From an uncultured Lachnospiraceae bacterium (GTDB lineage: Bacteria; Bacillota; Clostridia; Lachnospirales; Lachnospiraceae): DNA of 14,044 nt. The notes beneath the pieces are model-generated. The model saw only the letters and a program-made list of their open reading frames with translations, made no database searches and was not told where the DNA came from. Where the stretch lies: positions 1-14,044 of the forward strand of contig CALWEE010000019.1 of assembly GCA_944376975.1 (NCBI GenBank). The letters are read 5' to 3'. The translations under genes and the position numbers were made by a program. Below are positions 1 to 6,607 of the stretch, piece by piece; the stretch's first letter is position 1, and every line of letters begins with the position of its first letter.

Positions 1-859
1 ACATCCCCAGCTTACGCATGATCTTGTTGGGCGCCAGCGGATGTCCGAGGAGATGTCTCGGGCACATATCCGTACAGAACCGGCACTGGATACAGGCCGA
101 TTTCGCCCGGTTGAACATGTGCTGCAGGGTGATCTCGGTCTTACGGGCGATCTGTCCGTCTTCAGGAAGGACCAGTATGCCCGATGTGGTCTTGGTCACG
201 ACTGCCTGATGGGCTTCTTCCATCGTCAGGCGTTTGCCCATCATAGGACCTCCGGATACGATAAAATATCTGGATCTTAACGTCCCGCCGGCTAAAGCGA
301 TACAGTCATCAAACGACGTTCCCACCGGCACTTTGACAACGACCGGATGCTTGACTTCACCGGTCACGGTCAGGTATTTTTCCGTAAAGGGAATGCCTTC
401 CGCGGCTTCGCTGACACAGAGCATGGTCGCCACATTGGATACGACGCAGCCCACGTTCAGCGGGATGCCGGCCGGCGGAACGACGCGTCCGCTGACTTCG
501 TAAACGATCGTCTGCTCATCGCCTGCCGGATAAAAGCTTCCAAGCAAAGAAAGCTCTACTCTGGATTTCCGCTTTTTGATCGCTTTTTCCAGGGCTTTGA
601 TCTCTTCTTTGTATGTATGCTTTAACGCGATCTTGCAGAATTTCGCGTCCAACAGTTCACCGACTGCTTCCACAGCGGCCACGATCCGGTCCGCCTGATG
701 GATCATCAGATAGCGGTCTGTCCGAAGAAGTGGCTCGCATTCTGCCCCATTGATGATCAGGTATTCGACTTTCGCGCCTTTATACTTGACATGGGTGGGG
801 AAACCGGCGCCGCCGCAGCCGACGATGCCCGCCTCCTCTATACATTTTAATAAATCCAT
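1..859 (-). CDS. PduS/RnfC-like flavin and Fe-S protein, probable cobalamin reductase (partial, C-terminus beyond left edge)
   Basis: Translation from the ATG at 859 runs open for 286 codons to the window edge, so the C-terminal part is missing (PduS proteins are roughly 450 residues). Visible parts are a glycine-rich GCGGAGFPTHVK motif at residues 14-25 and INGAECEPLL at 37-46, the nucleotide/FMN-binding signature of RnfC/NuoF/PduS proteins. An SLBB-like segment follows at about 160-192, then a CxxCxxCxxxCP [4Fe-4S] motif with Cys256, 259, 262 and 266. PduS reduces cob(III)alamin toward cob(I)alamin for the adenosyltransferase inside propanediol microcompartments. The gene starts 4 bases after the eutN stop, with AGGAAG as ribosome site, so it belongs to the eut transcript and probably serves EutT. 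An Rnf-type electron carrier for shell-internal redox is the alternative role. The family is clear; the exact substrate is inferred. Confidence 0.85.
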   Translation of the reverse strand, partial: MDLLKCIEEAGIVGCGGAGFPTHVKYKGAKVEYLIINGAECEPLLRTDRYLMIHQADRIVAAVEAVGELLDAKFCKIALKHTYKEEIKALEKAIKKRKSRVELSLLGSFYPAGDEQTIVYEVSGRVVPPAGIPLNVGCVVSNVATMLCVSEAAEGIPFTEKYLTVTGEVKHPVVVKVPVGTSFDDCIALAGGTLRSRYFIVSGGPMMGKRLTMEEAHQAVVTKTTSGILVLPEDGQIARKTEITLQHMFNRAKSACIQCRFCTDMCPRHLLGHPLAPNKIMRKLGM

Positions 860-863
860 GGAT

Positions 864-1148
864 TCACTTCCTGTTCTTCTTTTCTTTCATGACCTCCATA
901 GAGTCGATGATGCCTACGATGGCGCTGTCCACCGGGATACTTTCGTTCCCGGCGGCCCGTCTCGCCGTGCTCCCGGTTACCACGAGCACTTCCTCGCCCA
1001 CGCCGGCGCCCACCATATCCGCTGCCACGAACACCTGGTTTTCTTCCGACGCGGTCTCCGTTTCCCGCACCACCATAAGTTTCTGTCCGTTTAAGGAGTC
1101 CTGCTTCTTTGTAGCCCATACATGTCCGATGACTTTGCAAATGCGCAT
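864..1148 (-). CDS. eutN: EutN, BMC-P pentameric vertex shell protein
   Basis: A 94-residue EutN/CcmL-family protein. It starts MRICKVIGHVWATKK, has the central VAADMVGAGVGEEVLVVTG stretch and ends with PVDSAIVGIIDS, the usual features of BMC-P proteins. Its length matches the family (about 85-100 residues). Such proteins form pentamers that cap the vertices of the polyhedral shell. The ATG at 1148 follows AGGGGG at a spacing of about 6 bases and lies 10 bases after the stop of the phosphotransacylase gene. The C-terminal tail (KEKKNRK) is very basic. It is the only vertex protein in the window. Confidence 0.94.
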   Translation of the reverse strand: MRICKVIGHVWATKKQDSLNGQKLMVVRETETASEENQVFVAADMVGAGVGEEVLVVTGSTARRAAGNESIPVDSAIVGIIDSMEVMKEKKNRK

Positions 1149-1158
1149 ATATATCCCC

Positions 1159-2217
1159 CTAAACTATCTTGATCGTCTTTTTATGATTCTTGAATACATC
1201 CTTCGCCGCCGGAGTGATGATCGAACCTCTGGCGAAACAGATCGTCTTTTCCTCAGTGGATCGGACCAGGTCCAGAGCCGCTTTTTCCGTCACCAGCTTC
1301 ATATCGATGACCGGCGCCGGGCAGACGGCCGCTGTCGCCTTCATGTATTCCGGAATATAAGCCGAAGCCGGTTTGGACTTGGGTTTATATGCCGGCGCCT
1401 CCCCGAGGGCTGACAGATCCACAGCCGGCGCGCAGAACGCCGGAAGCGCGCCTGTCGCCGGACGGCAGGGACGATCGGTCCCGGCGCATACCGGCTGTAC
1501 CTGTTCCGGAGCCTGCGCCTTCCGGCATGGCTGCTGCCAGCCTTCCCTGCGAAGGACGTCCGTCACTGTCTCCACCACCTGTCTGACCATCTGGCCCATA
1601 TCCGGATGACATTCCGGAGCGCAGGTTTCCGGATCGTCATACAGGATGAACGCTTCCGTACCTACCCGATAGCCGCAGGCGTTGGCTTCGTCAAAATCAA
1701 TGTGCATGGCCGGCATGAACGAAGATTTCACCCGGATCGGCACATCTTCAAAGATCACTTTTCTGTCGCTCTGCACGAGGACACGGACTTTCTGTCCGTC
1801 GGATACCCCATATTCCTCCGCGTCTTCCGGACGCATATGGATATGATTGCGGGCAACGATAACGCTGCCGGTCGCTTTCATCTCGCCATGGGTACCGACT
1901 AATATAACATCTGAAGCGCCGGATAAATCTCCTGAAAGATTTACCGGAGCCTTAAGGCCCAGTTTACGGCAATCCGTCATGGATAACTCCACCTGGACAG
2001 CGCTTCTTGCGGGTCCCAAAACAGCCACGTGATCGATCACGCCGTCTTTGGTGACCAGTTTAAGTCGTTGCTCGCTTAAGAATTCTCCCGGTTGGGACAG
2101 ATCCCGCCGTTTCTTAAGCTGGGCACCCTTTCCAAATAAAGTCTCTATGGCCGTTTGCGTTAAATGGACATGGCAGCCCGACGCTTCGATAAGGATCTTT
2201 TTCATCTTAGCACTCAT
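1159..2217 (-). CDS. pduL: PduL-type phosphotransacylase with a long C-terminal extension
   Basis: Residues 1-195 are a PduL/PTAC phosphotransacylase domain: GCHVHLT (His16, His18), ARNHIHM (His125, His127) and MHIDFDEANACGYR (His172) supply the histidines typical of the zinc active site. The role here is acetyl-CoA plus phosphate to acetyl phosphate plus CoA, recycling CoA for EutE inside the shell; in eut operons this gene is often called eutD. Ordinary PduL has about 210 residues but this one has 352. The extra part has an amphipathic helix (about 207-225, MGQMVRQVVETVTDVL), a Pro/Ala/Cys-rich linker (about 229-300) and a final module (about 305-352, MKLVTEKAALDLV...SIITPAAKDVF) resembling the N-terminus of EutQ. 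Nine Cys lie after residue 180, including CAPECH at 199-204. Its ATG abuts the eutT stop TAG with no gap, and AAGGAGG lies 10 bases upstream, which favours this start over the Met at residue 5. Confidence 0.9.
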   Translation of the reverse strand: MSAKMKKILIEASGCHVHLTQTAIETLFGKGAQLKKRRDLSQPGEFLSEQRLKLVTKDGVIDHVAVLGPARSAVQVELSMTDCRKLGLKAPVNLSGDLSGASDVILVGTHGEMKATGSVIVARNHIHMRPEDAEEYGVSDGQKVRVLVQSDRKVIFEDVPIRVKSSFMPAMHIDFDEANACGYRVGTEAFILYDDPETCAPECHPDMGQMVRQVVETVTDVLRREGWQQPCRKAQAPEQVQPVCAGTDRPCRPATGALPAFCAPAVDLSALGEAPAYKPKSKPASAYIPEYMKATAAVCPAPVIDMKLVTEKAALDLVRSTEEKTICFARGSIITPAAKDVFKNHKKTIKIV

Positions 2218-3021
2218 CTAATTACTGCCTCCTTCATAATAACCCGCCAAAAAACGGCAATATACGATATAGACCGCGCTGCTTAACCGGTTCAGCTGCC
2301 GGATGATATCCGGCCGTTCGATCTTGCCTTCATCGTCGATAAAGGCGCGGGCCGCGGCCAGCTCTGTTTCCCGCACCTGCGTGCGGACCCGGTTGATAAG
2401 CGCCGGGATCTTGCCCATCCGGTAATCCGGTATGGGATGATCGATGCCGATATTCTCTTTGACATGGTGGGATACCCGGCGCAGGCCGGCATCGTCCAGC
2501 CCTAAAAGATCCATGGGCGCGAAGGGTTCTTCCTTCACTTCCGCTCCCAGTATCTTCTGGACACAGGACAGTATCTCGCCCATATCATCCGCCACTTTCT
2601 GATATCCCCGTTCGCAGGCGTCTGCCTGGAGACAGATGATCTCCGCCTCCAGCGAATCGAGCCGCCCTCTGAAAAGGATACGGGGATGGGTCTTGGGAAC
2701 GAGAACATTTCCCCGAAGATGGGTCATGTACTCCGGTTTTTCCGAATATCCCTGACCGGTGCGCGCATCCACATATGTACGTTGTCCCAGGTTTGGAAGA
2801 GGCGTCCGCGTCATGACAGCCAAAGGCCGCATGACCGGCGGAATGTCCGGTTTTTTCTCCGGAACAGCCAGACCGCCGTCAACGATCACCAGCTGTATCC
2901 CCCGGTCGCGCAGGTATTCCTTGGCCATGGGCGTGATGAACACGTCGGCTTCGACCCTGTACTCCGGGGTGCCCTCCGGCAGCGCTTCGGACCTTAACTT
3001 GGTCTCAGTTAATATCTTCAT
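2218..3021 (-). CDS. eutT: EutT, ATP:cob(I)alamin adenosyltransferase
   Basis: A 267-residue protein matching EutT along its length. The N-terminal module reads MKILTETKLR...VFITPMAKEYLRDRGIQLV. Then come EYMTHL and RILFRGRLDSLEAEI, and the helical adenosyltransferase core ends with RVRTQVRETELAAARAF and ERPDIIRQLNRLSSAVY. It transfers the adenosyl group of ATP to cobalamin and so supplies the cofactor of EutBC. The Cys-Cys-x-x-Cys metal motif known from enterobacterial EutT is absent: the stretch before THL has no cysteine. This points to the metal-independent type of EutT. The ATG at 3021 follows AGAGG by 8 bases, and the gene lies 28 bases after eutM. Confidence 0.93.
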   Translation of the reverse strand: MKILTETKLRSEALPEGTPEYRVEADVFITPMAKEYLRDRGIQLVIVDGGLAVPEKKPDIPPVMRPLAVMTRTPLPNLGQRTYVDARTGQGYSEKPEYMTHLRGNVLVPKTHPRILFRGRLDSLEAEIICLQADACERGYQKVADDMGEILSCVQKILGAEVKEEPFAPMDLLGLDDAGLRRVSHHVKENIGIDHPIPDYRMGKIPALINRVRTQVRETELAAARAFIDDEGKIERPDIIRQLNRLSSAVYIVYCRFLAGYYEGGSN

Positions 3022-3049
3022 TTACCAAACCTCTTCTTTGCCGTCAGAC

Positions 3050-3334
3050 TTATTTCAGTGTAGGAAGGATGTACTCAACTTCTTCGTGAGGACGCGGGAT
3101 AACGTGAACGCTGATCAGTTCGCCCACATTGCCTGCCGCTGCCGCGCCCGCGTCTGTCGCCGCTTTAACCGCGCCTACATCGCCTCTTACCATAACGGTA
3201 ACAAGGCCGCCGCCAACATGTACTTTACCGATAAGCGTAACGTTTGCCGCCTTTACCATCGCATCGGCTGCCTCAATAGCGCCTACAAGACCTTTTGTTT
3301 CGATCATACCTAAAGCTTTAACGATATCTGCCAT
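3050..3334 (-). CDS. eutM: EutM, BMC-H hexameric shell protein
   Basis: A single-domain BMC shell protein of 94 residues. Diagnostic stretches are [55 protein letters not shown] and VHVIPRPH, nearly the EutM/PduA consensus. Hexamers tile the shell facets and their pores admit ethanolamine. The ATG follows AAGGAGG at an 8-base spacing, the best ribosome site in the operon, as fits an abundant structural protein. It is separated from eutE by 96 bases, the longest gap inside the operon, which hold a hairpin. It is the only BMC-H gene seen; EutS or EutK, if present, must lie elsewhere. Confidence 0.96.
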   Translation of the reverse strand: MADIVKALGMIETKGLVGAIEAADAMVKAANVTLIGKVHVGGGLVTVMVRGDVGAVKAATDAGAAAAGNVGELISVHVIPRPHEEVEYILPTLK

Positions 3335-3392
3335 AATAATAGCCTCCTTGATTTTTTCATTGTTTTTTGTTGGATAGATGTTTTTTATAAAT

Positions 3393-3407
3393 ATCCCCTG
3401 AGGGGAT
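3393..3407 (-). other. Hairpin in the eutE-eutM gap
   Basis: ATCCCC-TCA-GGGGAT forms a 6-bp stem with a 3-base loop in an AT-rich setting. On the transcribed strand it is followed by ATTTATAAAAAA and not by a clean T-run, so it is at best a weak terminator. It may be an RNA processing or 3'-end stabilising element that lets eutM mRNA accumulate differently from eutE. On the opposite strand it is followed by TATTTTT, but no gene reads that way. Confidence 0.5.
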
Positions 3408-3430
3408 TATTTTTACTCCGGGATAAGGGA

Positions 3431-4942
3431 TCAGCCTCTCAGTTTTTCGAGTACTGCCCGGGTGATCGCTTCCACGTCAGCCGCGGAAAAACCGCTTCCG
3501 GAATAGGACGTATTGCCGGAAGGCGCCGTCGTCTGGGCCTGCGGGGTCCTCGGCGGTGTGGGTACGTTGTATTTCCTGCGAAGATCGGCCAGTTCAGCCA
3601 CGCCGCAGGCAACCCGGCGGATGTTGATCAGGTTCATCGGGGAAACATTGTCCGATGTGGCGCTTCCGCCGACAGCTCCGCATCCGAGGGTGAGGGCCGG
3701 TGAAAGGTTCGTCGTGGCGCCTACGCCGCCCAGGGAGCCGGGTGTGTTGACCAACAGTCGGGATACCGGTTTTTTCAGGGCAAATTCCCGGATAACATCG
3801 GTATCGGCCGAATGGATCGTCATGGTATGTCCGGCGCCTTCATTCTGAAGGATCTGGATGCTGCGCTCGCAGGCTTCCTGCCATCCCTCTTCCACATAGA
3901 AAGCCAGGATCGGACAAAGTTTTTCTCTGGAGTACGGATTCTTTTTGGAAACCTCCGTCTGCCTGGAAACAAGTACCCGTGTTCCTGCCGGGATCGTTAT
4001 GCCGGCCATGTCGGCGATCGCCTGAGCGCTCTTGCCGACGATCTTCGGGTTCATCGTGCCGTTGGCACGGAGCATGAACCTGGAAACTTTTTCCGACTGC
4101 TCTTCATCCATGAAATAGCCGCCGTTTTTCTTCACTTCCTCGATCACTTTGTCTTCGATACATTTTTCTGTAACGATGGACTGCTCGGAAGCGCAGATCG
4201 TTCCGTTGTCAAACGTCTTACTGTCAAAGATGTGCCTTACCGCTTCCGGGATATCCGCCGTCCGTTCGATAAAGGACGGGCCGTTTCCGGGACCTACGCC
4301 CAGAGCCGGATTGCCGGAACTGTAAGCCGCGTGCACCATGGCTTCTCCGCCGGTGGCAAGGATGATGCCGATATCCGGGCTCTTTAACAGCGCGTCCGTA
4401 GCCTGCATGGTCGTCAGATTGATGACGCCGATCAGTCCTTCGGGAGCGCCCGCGTTATAGGCGGCCTCCTGAATGATCTTCACCGTCTCCAGGATACAGT
4501 TCTTCGCGCCCGGATGGGGGCTGATGACAATGCCGTTTCCGGATTTCAGAGAAATCAGCGCTTTGTACATTGTCGTCGATGTGGGATTGGTGGACGGGAT
4601 GAGCGCCGCTACGACACCCATGGGGACACCCACCTCCATGATGCCTTTTTCTCCATCTTCCCGGATCACACCGACCGTTTTCATGTCCTTGATGTAATCA
4701 TAGGTGATGGAGCTGCCCAGCAGATTTTTCAGTACCTTGTCCTGCCAGATGCCGAAACCCGTCTCTTCGGCAGCCATCTTGGCCAGCGGCTCGGCTTTCG
4801 CCGCGCACGCTTCCGCTACCGCTTTGACGATGCTGTCCACTTTCTTCTGGCAGAATCCCGCGTACTCAGCCTGGGCTTTCTTTGCTTTTCTTATCAGGTC
4901 TCTGACTTCCTGAATGGATTGCAAATCCTTGTCAAGTCCCAT
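3431..4942 (-). CDS. eutE: EutE, CoA-acylating acetaldehyde dehydrogenase with C-terminal encapsulation peptide
   Basis: A 503-residue acylating aldehyde dehydrogenase that converts acetaldehyde, NAD+ and CoA to acetyl-CoA and NADH in the microcompartment lumen. Visible motifs are IPSTNPTSTTMYKALISLKSGN (cofactor-binding region, about 115-136), ATGGEAMVHAAYSSGNPALGVGPGN (about 196-220), and FDNGTICASEQS with the catalytic Cys250. The core ends near residue 460. A flexible Pro/Thr/Ser/Gly linker (about 461-485) follows and then a short amphipathic helix, FSAADVEAITRAVLEKLRG, at the very end. This is the usual build of a C-terminal encapsulation peptide that tethers cargo to the shell; enterobacterial EutE carries its targeting signal differently. 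The ATG follows AAAGGAG with 8-9 bases between, 29 bases after the eutL stop. Confidence 0.94.
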   Translation of the reverse strand: MGLDKDLQSIQEVRDLIRKAKKAQAEYAGFCQKKVDSIVKAVAEACAAKAEPLAKMAAEETGFGIWQDKVLKNLLGSSITYDYIKDMKTVGVIREDGEKGIMEVGVPMGVVAALIPSTNPTSTTMYKALISLKSGNGIVISPHPGAKNCILETVKIIQEAAYNAGAPEGLIGVINLTTMQATDALLKSPDIGIILATGGEAMVHAAYSSGNPALGVGPGNGPSFIERTADIPEAVRHIFDSKTFDNGTICASEQSIVTEKCIEDKVIEEVKKNGGYFMDEEQSEKVSRFMLRANGTMNPKIVGKSAQAIADMAGITIPAGTRVLVSRQTEVSKKNPYSREKLCPILAFYVEEGWQEACERSIQILQNEGAGHTMTIHSADTDVIREFALKKPVSRLLVNTPGSLGGVGATTNLSPALTLGCGAVGGSATSDNVSPMNLINIRRVACGVAELADLRRKYNVPTPPRTPQAQTTAPSGNTSYSGSGFSAADVEAITRAVLEKLRG

Positions 4943-4971
4943 AACTTTATCTCCTTTCCAAGAATATACAT

Positions 4972-5625
4972 TTAATAATTTAACGGGTCGTCGGCGATGG
5001 CGCGTACCGTATCGGCAAACGCGTCGCAGGCAGCCTGGCAGGCGGCCTGTTCACCGGTCAGAAGCCCTCCGGCAAAGTTTGTCTCCGAGGGCGGCCCGTA
5101 AAATAACTTGAGTTCCACTTCCGCCGCTTTCAGCGCGGCGTCCAGTCCCATCATGGCTTCCATCGGCGGCGCGATCAGATACGCCATGGACGTTCCCCTG
5201 GGAACGCCCGCCTCCGCCGACAGGTAGCTGCCTGTCCTGGATATGCAGTGGGCAAAATAAACAATGGAATTATCCTGATTGGCACTGTAAAAGCAGGCGT
5301 CCCGCTCAATGAAAGCTATGGCCGCGTCCAGACCGCTGCGCACTTCCGCCGGATCCGGTCCGGCCAGGATGCCGATGAACTCACCGGCCAGTTTCGTGCT
5401 GGCGTTGGACGCTCCGGCATACATGCTCCGGGCATAAGCGACCCGCACATCCGCTTTTTTCGTTGCCTCATCCAAAGCCGCGTAGGATACATCGTCACAG
5501 TCGGTGGTTATCAGACCCAGGCTGTATTCTCCCGGCAAAAGCTTCAGGCTCTCCCGCAGCATGGGATCCGCGTTGGGGATCATCTTCACGCTGAGGACTT
5601 GGGTGCGTACAGGTTCATTTTTCAT
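4972..5625 (-). CDS. eutL: EutL, tandem-domain BMC-T shell protein
   Basis: A 217-residue EutL (family about 219). It contains LSVKMIPNADPMLRESLKL at the N-terminus, SLGLITTDCDDVSYAALDEATKKADV, ARSMYAGASNASTKLAGEFIGILAGPDPAEV and TSMAYLIAPPMEAMMGLDAALKAA, all typical of EutL. Two permuted BMC folds in one chain form trimeric pseudo-hexamers with a central pore that can open or close, and ethanolamine binding is known to affect that gate. The gene starts 9 bases after the eutC stop, and AGGAG overlaps that stop codon, so translation is probably coupled. Confidence 0.96.
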   Translation of the reverse strand: MKNEPVRTQVLSVKMIPNADPMLRESLKLLPGEYSLGLITTDCDDVSYAALDEATKKADVRVAYARSMYAGASNASTKLAGEFIGILAGPDPAEVRSGLDAAIAFIERDACFYSANQDNSIVYFAHCISRTGSYLSAEAGVPRGTSMAYLIAPPMEAMMGLDAALKAAEVELKLFYGPPSETNFAGGLLTGEQAACQAACDAFADTVRAIADDPLNY

Positions 5626-5634
5626 AACAGACTC

Positions 5635-6588
5635 CTATTTCTTCAGATCGACGCCGCTGGCCTTGGCCTCCAGCATCATCTCTATGACATCCGCGATATA
5701 CGCGCCGGCTTCCACGGCCGGTATACCTCCGGAATGGATATTGGAAACAACGGTCCGGCGCGCTTCCGGCATGCCCACGGTCGCCTTATAGGCGATGTAA
5801 GCGCTCATGCTTTCCGCTGTGGCAAGGCCCGGGCGCTCTCCGATGAGGGCGCAGGTCACTGTCGCGCCCAGCGCTTCCGATATCTGGTCCATGGCGGCCA
5901 CACGTCCGTTCCTTACGAAAAACGGCGTGCCCACCTTCAGCCCTTTGGCTTTCAGCGCGTCCATGATGACCGGAAGGATATTTTCCAGGTTTGCCGTGAT
6001 GGCCGTGGATGACAGGCCGTCGGAAGCGTAGATCTGCACATCCGGGTTCATCACGCATTTGCTTTTCAGCTCGCTGATCACGCTGTCGTCAAACTGACGG
6101 CCCAGATCCGGACGGGTGAGGAACTGGTTTTTATCGGAACATTTGGTTTCTATCGTAAACAGTCCCAGCCTGTCTAAAACGGATGGATCCACGTCTTTAA
6201 ACACCGCGTCCCGCGCCGCCGCGTGGTCCGCTCTCAACGTGAGCATCGTCTGTGTGCGGAGCCGGGCCCCGCAGTTTCCCACGCCGATACGGGCCGGTGT
6301 GGAACGCATCATCCGTTCCAGCCCTTCCGGGTCTTCACAGTGGGAAAGGGTCGGTTTATGCTTTTCTTCCGGCGACGTGATATCCACCAGATCGCCGTCG
6401 CCTGCCGTCTCCCGGATCGTTCCTGCCGTATTCCCGCCGGACAGGTCTTTTTTCGCCACCCGGTTGATGTCAAACGGCGCCGGGCTTTCCGGGCTTTGGG
6501 CGCTTTCTTTCGGAGCAGATGCCCCTTTTGACAGTTCCATTGCCACACGTTCGACAATGGCGTTGATCATATCGTCCATCTGTGTCAT
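5635..6588 (-). CDS. eutC: EutC, ethanolamine ammonia-lyase small subunit
   Basis: The small subunit of adenosylcobalamin-dependent ethanolamine ammonia-lyase. The C-terminal two thirds are highly typical: ARIGVGNCGARLRTQTMLTLRADHAAARDAV, IYASDGLSSTAITANLENILP, and GERPGLATAESMSAYIAYKA through VVSNIHSGGIPAVEAGAYIADVIEMML, which build the B12-contacting Rossmann-like part. The first 18 or so residues (MTQMDDMINAIVERVAMEL) form an amphipathic helix followed by a Pro/Ser/Ala-rich linker, as expected for an N-terminal microcompartment-targeting peptide. Two ATGs compete. The one at 6597 lies one base from AAGGAGG and is too close; the one at 6588 lies 10 bases away and is chosen, giving 317 residues. 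Confidence 0.95.
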   Translation of the reverse strand: MTQMDDMINAIVERVAMELSKGASAPKESAQSPESPAPFDINRVAKKDLSGGNTAGTIRETAGDGDLVDITSPEEKHKPTLSHCEDPEGLERMMRSTPARIGVGNCGARLRTQTMLTLRADHAAARDAVFKDVDPSVLDRLGLFTIETKCSDKNQFLTRPDLGRQFDDSVISELKSKCVMNPDVQIYASDGLSSTAITANLENILPVIMDALKAKGLKVGTPFFVRNGRVAAMDQISEALGATVTCALIGERPGLATAESMSAYIAYKATVGMPEARRTVVSNIHSGGIPAVEAGAYIADVIEMMLEAKASGVDLKK

Positions 6589-6598
6589 ACCGCGCATC

Positions 6599-6604
6599 CC
6601 TCCT
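6599..6604 (-). promoter_or_regulatory. eutC ribosome binding site (decides start)
   Basis: AGGAGG inside AAAAGGAGGG lies just after the eutB stop TAG (6608-6610). Its 10-base distance to the ATG at 6588 and 1-base distance to the ATG at 6597 support the shorter protein. Confidence 0.75.
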
Positions 6605-6607
6605 TTT

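Noticed and set aside
847..1140. Alternative minus-strand frame over eutN
   Set aside because: It is rich in Arg and Gly without family likeness, while the frame from 1148 is a textbook EutN protein.
3393..3415. Plus-strand terminator (stem followed by TATTTTT)
   Set aside because: No plus-strand gene ends here. The hairpin is better seen as part of the minus-strand eutE-eutM gap.
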